From Echinococcus granulosus (lineage: Eukaryota; Platyhelminthes; Cestoda; Cyclophyllidea; Taeniidae), in assembly GCF_000524195.1 (NCBI RefSeq), contig NW_020170384.1, positions 1,984,517 to 2,048,516 of the forward strand: 64,000 nucleotides of DNA. Direction: 5' to 3'. The translations under genes and the position numbers were made by a program. Positions 35,901 to 47,790 of the stretch are shown piece by piece; within the stretch, counting starts at the first letter, position 1, and every line of letters starts with the position of its first letter. The notes below the pieces were generated by a model, which made no database searches, was not told where the DNA came from, and worked only from the letters and a program-made list of their open reading frames with translations.

Positions 35901-38900
35901 CGTCTGAAGAGCTCACGTAATCAAACTACCATCAAATCAAATGCCGTCATATTATTTCCCAATACATTCGCAAGACATATGTAAAAATTTAATGTGTGTT
36001 CTATCATCAGAGGTAAAGAAGAGTCAGTAATCATAAAAGTTACCACAAGCCTTCGTCCGATTGTTCTACCTATCTCAGCTGAGAAATCATGAGTTCAATG
36101 ACTCTATCTCGTTTTAATCCTTTTATTTTCTGTCCCAGCATTCATAACCATTGGGTTTTCTTTTTTTGAAGGCTTATCTGAGTGGGTAAAGTAGGTTCGT
36201 TGGTTATTTACAGCACCATCATCATAACTACGATGCATTAAAAGTACCTTTTTTGTGCTAAGCCTCTTTGTGAACAAGAAACTTAGAGTCATTTGAAAAG
36301 GAAGAATTTCCAGTGAATAAATTTCAAAGTAAATCATTCGTATCTAATGTTTTAGTCGATTTTGTGTTTATTTTTGTTTCAAAAGGGTTACATTTAACGC
36401 TTAGTCTTAGGTACACCAGACGAGGGTCTAGATGTAAGCCTAAACCTCTCACCAATCTGCCATCAGGGAGTGTATTTAGGTTGTGGGGGGCTAGGGTAAG
36501 ACGGACATTTGAGGACAAGATGGTAACAAAACTGCCACCTTGGCATTGAGCAATTACATTGTTGCAGTCATCTCCACTTTATGCTCATTGCGTGCCTTCT
36601 CCTGCGCTCTTTCTCAATTGTTCTTCACAAATGCCGCTTCCTTCTCTTTCACGACTGTGAGTTTTCTCATGCGATTGCGCGTACGCACTTACAAAGACAC
36701 AGTTGCGAGGACTTGCGGTGGCTGGTTTACCTCCAAGACCCTGATAGTGCAAGGTTCGAAGCAGAATCATTCCTCCAATTTAATAACAATGGAAGCTATG
36801 GCAAAAAAGGTCTCTTCTGTAATTGCTATGTGGGTTTTTTTATTTGAAAGTCAATGTTTAAAGCGCAGCGTTAGCCGGGATTGAATAAACTGATTGGATT
36901 TTAGTGCAACTTTCTATTAAACCTGGGTTCTCTTCGGCTCCATTTATCCATCGACATTTTAAAACATTACATAGGTGGCGCAATTTGAACTGATTCGTTT
37001 TATGTATATGGAAATTGTACGCTAACGAAATAAATTTGATATGACATTTAGGCTAATGAGTATTTGGAACGCTAATGCAATCTTTAGTTATGCTAACAGA
37101 GAAGTATTGCATTTTATTTGGATATTTCCCAGAGGCAGCTATTATCAATCTGCAGTGAAGGGAAGACTTAACGACCCATTTTGAGCGTGTCCTGACTCTC
37201 CCATTGGTCCGCGGGCAAGAATGTTAACCGTCGGAAGGTAGTAGCTTTGTCTCGGACATTGCAATGGGGGTCGACCTGCTGTCTGTGCTCTCTACACACA
37301 TGGAGACCACTATGAAGTCGCGTTGGTGATAAACCTTGTAATAAGATCGTATAGTCTAATTCGCTAACATGCGCCATAACGACAGCTCTGTTTGGATAAA
37401 CTGTATACTTTGTTTCCGTTTTTTAATAATTGGAGCCGAACACTTTGTATCACGGTAGCTTAAAGCTTGCAGCAGAAGTGTGAACATCATCCTTACTGCA
37501 AAATATTCGTGTGAAATTTCTCATTAGAAAGATTTTACCCACTCTCCCTCTCTCAATGCACTAAGAAAACCGTTTACTGATACCTATCATACTTCAAAGA
37601 CTTAACAAGTAAGTGCTCCTGCATATTTCATGCCCCAGTGCACTAAAATGCGCTTAAGACTACGAATTTGTGACTCTAAATCGTCTTAAACAATTCCTAA
37701 TCCACAGTAATATTCTCCTGTAGATGATCGTGTTTTTATGGAATTCTCTGTAACATCCAACGCCCGATTCCATTAAGATGCAAAATCTTTTTTTGCCTTT
37801 AATGTCGGGGTGTCCTTTAGAGTGTATACTGTTATCTCGTACGTGCTTATTGCGTTCGCCACTTTTGTCACATATATGTGACACCCCAATCTTAACTAAA
37901 CAAGGGACCAAAAAGTGAAAAATGTGGTATTTATCACATCATGACACATAGCTACGCTAAATTTTCTATCACTAATGGATTTATTAGGTTTCAAATAAAA
38001 GATATAATTTCTTGAGCTTGGGGAAGTCAGTTTAATTGATCCGTCTGGTAACACAGGTGTTGATATCGCACATAAACAACGAAATATCTGGGTTATAGTG
38101 CTGGTTTTTTCTTCAAGACCCTAGTAGCAAATATGTTAACGAACTTTTGATGCCGGTAAACCGCAAAGCATGAAGTATGTGATTGCCAGAGGTATCACGA
38201 AGGATGATATTGCTGCACTTTCATATGAGGTGACAGTGGTGTATTTGATTTGCATAACGTATGTCCAGGTAATCCAACGTGGCCAGAGTCAATCGTTGCT
38301 GTTGTCACTGTTGTATCGGTGGATACGACCATCTCTACGCTATGTACCGATGCATCACCTTCAAACATGTTCACTTGTACTTTGACTGATCCACTTGTGA
38401 AGGCAAATGCGTACGTCACCACATAAAAGTTCATTAGCGATAGTGCACATCGAAGCACGTAAAAGTAGTATGAAAATTGAAGTCAGGTGGCATGCAGCAT
38501 TGTGGTTAACCATTCTGACAGCGGCGAAACCAATCAGCAGTTGGTGGCTGGAGGCGCTTTGGAGTTCGTTTGTTTTCCGGCATCAGAGGGTGCGCAAAAA
38601 ATTCTTCGCAACCTTAACAATGCCTCTCCGTTTTACGAACACTCTGATGTTTATTGACTTGGCTTTGGGTATTCGTGGTGTGCAGCTACATTTCAATCCC
38701 AAAAATTTGGTATTTTACCCGTGGTATGCAAACTCTTTCAATTGCCAGCACCGTCTCACTCTTCTTACAAGAAGACGTAATACCAGATATCGCGGATTCA
38801 GCGTGGTTACAGTCCAACCTCTCACAAGTAAACTTATTCCCTCCAAATGCGTAAATGGCAGTGTTCACTTCACTGTTTAATAACTTTGAAGTTGCGGTTT

Positions 38901-39654
38901 CAACAGTTATGAAATGCTGAAGTGCTAATCAGTAGTGCATGAGTGTTGCATTTCGTTTTGTCGGTTCCTTAATGTATATTTGTCCTCTTAAGTGCTCAAA
39001 TACACGACACAACCGTACTTTGATCTTCCTTGGTACTGCTAATTTGTTTGATGAACATTAAATTGACAGCATGAAGTGCTGACACATGATTGGAGCAGTA
39101 CTGATCACGGTTGCTTATGCTAGCCATCGTCTAGTGCTATTCAGCTATTTTTCGTGATGATTTGTTTATCAAGCTTTTGTCTCAGTAAGGAGAGATGCCA
39201 CATTCTCAATGTCACCATAAGGTAAACAGCAATGCACCAGTTGCATTCATACCCATGCACCAATCACCCTGAGATCACAGACGCATATATGCAGCTATGC
39301 TTTGTATGTGTGTATGATTATTTTAAAAGTGCACTATCGAGAAATAAATCTCTCTCCTTGTATTGTGCTTTAACCGAAAGATGAGGTATGTGCTTTCCTC
39401 TGCTGTTGTGGTAGTCGTTGCTCTCACCGTCTGTGAAATTTTAGTCCAACTTCTACAAGGTCGTGTGTCTACCGCTCTTTCGACTGATAACTCGGGCCAT
39501 ACCTTCACTGATGGACATTCCAAATCAGGCCTTTGCGAATTTCTCTCGATGGATGGAGATGTGTCTCCTGCCTGAGAGTGTAAAACGGGAAAGAGTCAAC
39601 GAGTTGATCCAACGCCGATCACAAAGAACCACTGCCACCACCGACTCTATCTGA
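23977..39654 (+). CDS. PDE2A: cGMP-regulated 3',5'-cyclic nucleotide phosphodiesterase, PDE2 type
   Basis: About 22 exons and ~970 residues (human PDE2A 941). Exons: 23977-24157, 24602-24976, 25256-25537, 26487-26565, 26708-26752, 26921-27085, 27325-27418, 27590-27648, 27888-27946, 28016-28067, 28220-28356, 28451-28615, 28949-29063, 29358-29497, 29691-29777, 30438-30588, 30630-30785, 31192-31242, 34101-34225, 34796-34907, 35164-35244 and 39445-39654. All joins keep phase except 26565/26708. The enzyme hydrolyses cAMP and cGMP and is tuned by cGMP on a GAF domain. GAF-A ends [29 protein letters not shown] has [17 protein letters not shown] and [15 protein letters not shown]. The catalytic domain has [17 protein letters not shown] (human YRDPPYHNWMHAFSVSH), the metal site [29 protein letters not shown], and the nucleotide-binding Gln in [15 protein letters not shown] (human IPELQISFMEHIAMP). 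The last six introns include two large ones (2.9 and 4.2 kb). The start may lie further upstream. Confidence 0.92.
28068..28219 (+). other. GC-AG intron of PDE2
   Basis: The donor reads ATTATG followed by gcaagttt and the acceptor is tttcag at 28214-28219. The next exon ([12 protein letters not shown]) is open in phase 0, while the nearest GT would put it into a frame with an early stop. A GC donor is therefore needed. Confidence 0.75.
31243..34100. other. PDE2 intron, 2.9 kb
   Basis: This lies between the exon ending AGTSYYE and the exon starting [15 protein letters not shown] recognise no gene, RNA or family-A repeat in it; the sequence is AT-rich with only short open frames. Confidence 0.5.
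35245..39444. other. Last PDE2 intron, 4.2 kb, with two related unidentified sequences
   Basis: The intron separates IPEMQ from [12 protein letters not shown]. Inside it, 36560-36830 and 38270-38640 look like diverged copies of one sequence. On the plus strand they give similar peptides ([20 protein letters not shown] and [20 protein letters not shown]), and a block with GCGAT(A/T)G(T/C)GC follows in both. The second copy continues with a frame containing [20 protein letters not shown]. Stops and frame changes interrupt both, and GT-AG pairs of 37-40 nt could bridge some of them. They may be relics of a duplicated gene, or exons of a nested gene. I do not recognise the family. Confidence 0.35.
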
Positions 39655-42600
39655 TTTCAGAATTTCTGTTTCATGATGTTATTTCCTTCTTTTATTTGTC
39701 CTAACACATGCATGCATTTATTGTGTTGGAGACTCTCTGGTTGATGAGCTCAAATGTGGTTCTAATGATAAGTGCTTAAAAGGTGATGTTAGAGAAATTA
39801 AACTTTTTGTTTCAATGGCAATCAATTAAGAGGAACAATTACTACATTTAAAACATTCTCAAATAGTTGCTTACTTGTGTTCCAATGGGGTTTATTTAAT
39901 CTACCCACTGTGGCTTATCCATTGGGAAGTTTTAGAATGCCAAAATCACCTTTTTGATGCAAATCAAAATAAGTGGCTACAAAACCTACCTTTGACATAC
40001 ATTTATGCAAATGAGCTTTTAAAACTCATTAAGCTAATCAAAATTGACATCTTTGCCTCTATCTAAAGTGCAAATCTAGAAGGACGGTAACTCAAAAAGG
40101 ATTGGTTGCATTCAGGTAAGAAAATTACCCGCCTTGCGTTACGCCCCGTTGCAGATGCAGTGGAAGTAGGTACACTCCAACTGATTGTTAGAAGACCAGC
40201 TACTTTTTGCGATTGGTAATTATTCGCCGCATATCCAGTTACCTGCGTTACTTCTGGTGGATTGATTTACGCTATTTCCGTATTTTGCCATGTACTTTCC
40301 ACCATCTTTAAGTGTAAATGCATCAAAGCTTCAAGTTTTTGGCTTTCTTATTTCCATCCTACCGATTTCTGCCCCTCTCAGCCTAAGCCGACTGTATCAC
40401 TTTTTGATGGGTGTAATTGCAACCTCAGGTAAAAGATTTAATCATCTTTAACAGTCGAGGATCCACTACAGAGGACTGCGATTTTCTCGCACTATGGGTA
40501 TGAGCGTTTAAATAATACAGGAAGGGGCGTGGCCGGCCTGTTTGTGAGATCATAAAATCCACCGTGGAGTGGAGAACTTATACTCTGTTCCAATCCCAAA
40601 TGTCATTATACATGGCCTAAAAAACGTCTCCCCGTGAACAGACACTCCCAGGCTTTTAAGGAGGACTTTTATGCGGAAGTGACCTTCACGTAAGCAGCCT
40701 ATTGCCGTGTCTGAAAGACAGTACGAGGCACTCCACTCCCTCACGCATTTCGCCTGTCGTTTGAAAGCAAGCAGGAGTGCAAGTTGGGTCCATAATTATG
40801 AAAAACTTGCAGCATGAAAATTTGACAATGAAACTAATCTACAAAATCTGCATTTTCGCTCCAGATTTCAATTGCAGTTTTTCTGCTTCGAAATGACACC
40901 TGTGTAAGAGGTGAACGTTTTACCAATAAACTTTTCTTAAATGCAAAACTTCCGAGGTTAGCTAAACTTTCGGAAATTACGAACAAGGGTCGAAAATTGT
41001 CAACAACATTAACTATAGTTCGTGTTATAATAGACTAATAAAACACCTGGATGATGCTCGTCCATTTACTCTAAGGCTCCAACATGAGGAATTTGTATAA
41101 GCTTTCAAAAAGCGATATCTCTGCTCTGCCTCATTTTGTGTTCTCATGTTCATGCTTCGGAATAATACATAGCACCATATCCGATACACCGTTCCTAAGT
41201 TTATCAACTTATTTCAAAGCCACAATGATTTTTGCATACTTTCTCACCTTTGGAATAATCACCTGAGTTACCTTTTACGTCAATAATGTGTACGTTGCAA
41301 CATTGTTATGACGCGAACAAGTGGGGATGGAATTTGCTCTTCTTTTTTGAAACGCGTGGATGAATGAATTAAATAGACATTCAAAGGCGGTGAAATTTAG
41401 AAATCACCTAGTACCGAGTATCAACCACAGAAAATTTGCAATAAATACAATCAGCTCTGGTGCATTCAATTCAGCAGGGAAGTAGTTGGCTCCGAGTAAG
41501 TTCATAAAAGGACCTTAACCCTGCATCTGCTGTGTGGTGGAATTGCGTGATGAACTTTTATGCCTAGGCATTATGAATTTGGCGTGGCTGCATTGTAACA
41601 CAAATGCAGAAACTGTAGGTATTTTTAGTGTTGCAACTCTAAATACCTTTCCATTTGGAAGTAAGATACCACCCTTTCAGCTTCGCATACAACCCAAACA
41701 ACCACATGCTAATGAAGTAGGTTATATGGATTGACAATCCCGTATGAAGCCACCAGCTTCTCTTCTAATGATCCTCTGTAGGAGATGGTGAGATGGACTT
41801 TATCCTTTAGTTCTAACTCGGTGATCAGAGTCTAGTGGTGCCTAATTACACACCTAAGCGATGTATTATTTGAAGGTTTTTGCGTGTGTGCATGTGCGTG
41901 ATACAAAGGATGCAGCCACGATGATTTGCGTCACAACTCAGCGACTGTTAGTCAAGTTCCACCCTGTGAAGCCTGAATGAATGGATTGATGAAGAAAAGA
42001 GACAATCTATTTTAAATGGGATCTCCCGATTGTCAGACTCTGGAACTGCGGAATCCGATAACTTCCCAGGTGCAGAGAGTACCACGAAAGGGAACATCGG
42101 ATCACCACTACAGTGGATTTTATTCGGCTCTTTGTATCTGGTAGGCATTAATCTGGAATCGGAAACCGGTGGCAAAGTGTCAAATCGTAACAACACTGCA
42201 TAACTTAAAGCTACAGTGCATATAGTGCCATCCTTCGGTACAAAGGCGTTTCGTGCAATTGTTACCTAAGCAATGTGACAACGAATCCCACTTTGCATAC
42301 AAAGAGCAAAAATTTCATGTTCTTCAAGAGTTTGACCAAATCCGACCTTTCTACCCTACTACTCTCTCCGCCAGAAATTCTGCATGCAAGGGGGTAAATA
42401 AATTAATTATTCACGCCCATGAACCATACCCGTGGCAGGAACCCACTCCACCACACTTTTGCTAGCCTCCTGGAGTCCAGATTATAACCCAAGTATGTAA
42501 TCATTTACGCCGGTTACAAGAAGAGCACATTACAATGATGACGCGCAAAAAGGAGTTTAGGAGACGCTTTTTAATTAGCGTAAGCGACATGGCCTCTGTC

Positions 42601-45600
42601 TGGAAAAAATACCTAGCCACATCATACACAATCTCGCTAGGGGTGTATATTAAGACGAAATTTTCACACGTCCACCCCTTATGACTGATTAAGTCCGTTA
42701 TTTTCCGACTGCAAACGCAGCGTAAACTGAAACCTAGCAAGTAATAGGCCAACCTCTTTGACCAACAACGAATGTACACAGACAGGAAAAGTAAATAATT
42801 ATAAAACACAGGATATGGGCAGGTGAGTGGTTCACCAGCGAAAATTCCTCAGTGGAGGGGAGTGCTTAGGTGCTTCAAGATAATGAAGAAGATGCTTCAT
42901 TAAATAGGAAGCTAGAATCAAAAATAAGATTAATTAAATGCTTAATATAGCCCAAGTTACTGCATGGATCTATGTATTACCTCTTTTATTTGTTCGTAAA
43001 ATTCGTAGTCAAGATGGAACCTCTACTGCGTAAGGGTTGTAGTCATTCAGGACATTTGTATCTAGTACACAAATGGGTTTTACGGCTCTTATTATCCCAA
43101 ATCAATGCTGATGTGCAAATACCCCTCGGAAAGACAAGTATAATTTTTCAAACAAGTTTTGCCACTGAGGTACTCTCAGGAGGTGCACTAACCAAGCCTT
43201 CCTAAACGTATCGTCTCAGCAGTGCATGCGTTATATCACTGCAAGTGTCGAACCGCGGTGAGGCCCGGCAATGGCATAGAGAAGCTGGGTGAGAAGGACA
43301 GTTGCCCTATTTGTCAGACCTGACAGGTTGTTACGTCTGAATCACGGCTACCAACTAAGATCAGTCGTTGATCAAGAACTAAACAGCTCCTGCCACCTCG
43401 TGAATGCTGCTGTACTTGACCGTTTTGTCACATCTGGTCATTATCAGTCCCGAGTTCGCCGACTAGCTGGCTTGAGCGAGGACACGGCTAACGCACATTT
43501 GTGTTCATAGCAGGGCTGGCCACAGGGTCAATCTGCGTACGAGTGTCCCCTCAAGGTAGGTGCAAACTGCTATAAGCAAGGGGTTTGTGAAGATTAGAAT
43601 TGGTTTTATTTGGAATTCGATGTGCCAAAACTGCTTTTTGTGGACTTTACGGACAGTTCCAATGGCATCCTGTGTCCAAATGGGAAAACAAACTTTTTAA
43701 AACAAGTAACATCGTCCAAATATACTAACGTCAGAGGATAGTATTTTTATCAAGCCTACGTAGGTGGCTAACCGTCTATTTAAAGCAATCCCTCGAGATT
43801 TAGATCTCCTAGAATAAAGGGCATTGAAGTTTGTTTAGGCTAGACTCCATCCCAAAATTAAGCATAGAATTTAGGTCCCGAATAGTTGAAAGTCCAGTAA
43901 AGATTAATTTCCTCCATACCCTATTCCTCATCACTGATAAAATGTGTCGAATTGTGTGTCATCTCCCCAACCAGATGCTAAATTTAAACTCCAACCATCA
44001 GCTAACCCCTCTGTCCGGCTCCACTTAGCTACTCAGATTGTAGGAGAATTCGACAGAATTAACGATGCACAATCTACTGCGTCGTGTGAACAGTCGCACT
44101 CATTAAGGACAGAGTGGAGCATATAATTCATCCCTCCGAATAGGTGATTTTGGCCTTTAAGTTCCTCCGATTGTTTACCATATAATCACTACGATTTGTG
44201 TACCAGTATCCGGTAAGGTGGTTTTTGTTGCTAGACGCATTCCTTCCACTTAACGACTCATTCCAAATAAGGCCAACGGTCTCTTATGAGGGACTGAACC
44301 ACACTTTTGGCTGTCTTTAACCCTGTACCATGTAGGTAAATTTACCTGCTATTCAACAATATGAGAGTTCAGTGTTATAAATTAACATTTTTGGGGTTGC
44401 CTAAAGCGATCCTGCCTAGATGCTTACGAAAGCATAACCGTATTATAAGCCTAAATTTTATTGGTTCGCATGAAGGCGGTTGCAAAGACCTGCACATATG
44501 TTCGAATTTTACCTCCTGTCAAAGATTTCTTTCATTGAAAATTTGTTAATTAGGGAGAATGAATAAGCTGTAACTGACTTGCTTATCTTCCTTCAGATAA
44601 GCAATTTAAAACGCACGCGCAAGGTAAACTGCACTTCTTTACCATTGTCTTTGACACCTCCAGACGCGTTTACACAATGGCGCGTAAAAGCTGACGTTTA
44701 ATGCCTTTAAGTCAGATTACATGTGGTAGTCATGTCGAAAAGTAGAAAAGTTGGTGCTTACCTTCTCGGCTGGTGCATGCGTCTTCTCTTTTGTTGTTCT
44801 CAATACTTGATGAAAGCGATTATTCGCCAACATCTCATCGACAATTTTTGCCACTATATCAGTTACCTAGATGGCATTTAAAGATTGTTAAAAAGTGCTT
44901 GGCGCTGCAGTAAGCAGTAAAAGTATTTATTCTGGAATTCTCAACAGCATTTCAAGTGGTAGTTTGGTCCTCTGGAGGGTTACAAAAGGTACTTCTCCAC
45001 AGTAATGGTGCCAGTATGATCTATTCCTTTTCATCACTACCGGTAGTGCCATCGCTGTACACAAATTGTGGGCGTAAAAGTGTGACCCCAACAAACCTCG
45101 AAATGGACTAGTTTCGCATTGCGCACAATGGTTGATAATAAAGCTGATTTGGAAGGACAATCAAGTCAAACCGAAAACAGCATTTGTTGTTCGATAAACA
45201 CATTTGACTAATGCATGCAAAGCATCAGAACAGCCAGGAGGACGGCCTGTGGAAAGCTGCCCTAGCAGTCGGCGTGCACCAATTTTTTGTGTTAACCTTC
45301 CGTCAATCAGGTCTCCAGGATCAAGTACGTGTCTTACGCAGTGGTTGAATTCTCATAAGAATGATTACTGTGCTGTGGGCTAAGAACAACCATTGCTGGA
45401 AGCATCGTTGACAAGCGGATACTCGTCTTCCGTAATATTAAGCATCCACTAATCCAACGCCTTGGTTCACAGGAAACGTCATTCTTCACCAAATGCTGGC
45501 ACACACAGGCAACCGTTGCCATCTTTGTGTCCCACTTTGACCAACGCTGTCTGGGCTGGTGAACGGTATATGCACTGGCTATAAGTAAGCAAGGGAACAC

Positions 45601-47636
45601 AAGCAGCACCTAGTGCTACTAGGGTGGATTTAAAAATGAACATTCCCTTTTAAAATAATCGTTCCTTGTACATTAAGCATAGACGCAAGATGGTATTAGT
45701 ACAACTGTATTAATTTGTTAGTCCTAACCTTGTGAGTCTTTTGAGAAACAGGAGTTTCTTTCTGACACTAGTTACTACGTCTTTCCTCCTGTAATTTCGC
45801 CATACAGCCAGCTTAGTAATAGGAAGATAAGGTTAAAGAAAACGAATGTAAAATTAAAATGTAGATAAATTCAGTGACAGAAGCTTGCATTGAAGATAAC
45901 AGCTCCAAAGCTAGATCATAGAGCCATCATAAGCCGGGGTCAACCATTAAATTAAGCGGCAAATAAGGGAGCATTCAAAGAAAAGGGGCTGAGTCTGAGG
46001 AAAATATGCCAGTTACCGTCAACCAAGTGGTGCAGGCTTCAAATTTTAGTGGACAATCGTTTCAAGTACTAAAAGGCAGCGCTTTCAAACACATTTAAGT
46101 CTAAAATCTCTTAACTTCTTACATCTGTAGGGTTAGGACTGCCACACAAAAACCGCCAACACTCATGGACGCGCGTATGTCCGGCGAGGCCACGGCCACA
46201 ACGCGCTTAGGTTGGGTGTCTAGACCCATGGTCCAAAAAGAGGTGAGCAAAGCAAATGCTCTCTTGCTCTCCCTCCCATTCTCCTTTCCCCGTCCACAAA
46301 GAATTGCAACCTCCGCCCCATAACAGTGGACCATTCAACTGGTCCAATTCGGTTAGGCCTTTTCAGTGTACTAATTGTGCTTTTATTAAAGTTGCTGCAG
46401 TCTCAGGCTAGCACTGTGATCCAAAAGTACCATTGAGGAATGGGTGAATTTGGCAAAGGAGATTCGTTTTGAACTGGCCAGGCTTTCATACCGTTTAGAT
46501 TTTTTAAATGACAACTAGTCGGAGTTGACGGATGATCAGAATTGCGTTGAGCTAGTGAAATATCCAATTAATTTATTTTTGCCGTTAAATTAGCAATTTC
46601 ACTGCTAGATTCTTAGAAGAAATTTGAGACGTTTTATTGTTCTAATAAAGCTACACATTTCAATTAATTTGTTTGGGCCACGATTAGTTGCAATCAGTTA
46701 CCTAATCTGATGAAAGCGATATGTCATTCTACTGGCAGCGGATAAAATGATGCTAACTTGAGATGAAAATTATTACTCGGCTGTAAACGTGGATATTTGA
46801 TACTTTTGGGAGATTTCTAAAGGAGTCCCATGAAACTAACCTTAAGTCACGTTAAGAAGATGAGAATAAAGAATTCCATAAAAGGACACTGTTGTGTGGG
46901 AGAAAGTGAGTAAAATTGCACATAAAGTTAGTTCTTTTCTAGCTGTTAAGCATAACCACACCAAGTTTTAATTTTTTAACCAGCTAGCACTGCAGTAGTG
47001 TGGACCCGTGTGAAAACAGTCATACTACCCAAAGCACCAGACGACACACGGTGTTGAAACTCTGTCACTGAGTTAATTTTAATGCAAAAGTCAATGAAGG
47101 GATTAATTTTCATTAAACTGTTAAAGATATTGGCAGTTCAAAGCCTAGCTTCTCAAACGTCAATTTATTTTTGATAAGTCGCTGCTCTTTTTTAAATCTA
47201 AGATCGGAAAGTTGTTATGACCCCCTCAATGAGACTCTTCAACCTCTCTTAAAATAAGGTGCTAATACTAGGAGAATCGAATGGTGCTTACACCTCTCCA
47301 TTTTATCGTACTACTAATAGCATGATGACCTCAAATACTTTGCCTCGAGGCAAGAGGTTGGGGGATCAGTAGCCACTTTTCTTGGCGGGGAGGGTTGCAG
47401 CACCTGCAAAAGTTACCGCCCTTGTGGATTCTGAATCGTGTGCACTTTGCTGATTTTATTAGTCATGATTACTGTGACTGCGTCATGTGGTTAGGTTAAA
47501 CCTACTGTCAGCATGGGAGTTTGTTGATAAAGGTCATTTTTGTGTAATACGAATGTATCCGGAGCCTGTAATCTTCATGAAAACTAGGCGACATTGCAGA
47601 CTTCATTTAATAGCTGTCGGAAAATGTGCATGCATG

Positions 47637-47790
47637 TGTAGCACCTTGAGGCCGCCTTAACGATGAAAGGAGACATGACACTTGGGAAGAATATGTATTG
47701 TTGACCTATTAAAGGGTTTGGGGGCTACTGGCATGGCTTGGAGGCTAGGCCGCCGGGAGGGTGTGCAATAGTAGACCCCCTTACTGGCCC
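47637..47790 (+). repeat. Dispersed repeat family A, copy 7
   Basis: It has a TGTGTAGCACC head, GATGAAAGGAGACATGACAC, AGAATATGTATTGTTGACC, AAAGGGTTTGGGGGC and TACTGGCATGGCTTGGAGGC followed by TAGGCCGCCGGGAGGG. The landmark order is complete, so it is one of the better copies. Confidence 0.65.

Noticed and set aside
38195..38458. Antisense frame with a signal-peptide-like start ([20 protein letters not shown])
   Set aside because: The opposite strand of the same stretch is open in two frames and resembles the copy at 36560, so the hydrophobic start is probably a by-product.
38407..38880. 157-codon open frame on the plus strand
   Set aside because: Two other frames in the same stretch look more protein-like, and an antisense frame overlaps it. 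I kept only the wider observation about related sequences in the PDE2 intron.
23977..39654. Assignment of the phosphodiesterase to PDE10 or PDE5/11
   Set aside because: [17 protein letters not shown] and IPEMQSNF fit PDE2 (YRDPPYHNWMHAFSVSH, IPELQISF) better than PDE10 (YRRVPYHNWKHAVTVAH) or PDE11.
43289..43510. Frame with RPDRLLRLNHGYQLRSVVDQ, considered as a retrotransposon remnant
   Set aside because: No reverse transcriptase, integrase or endonuclease motif is visible nearby.
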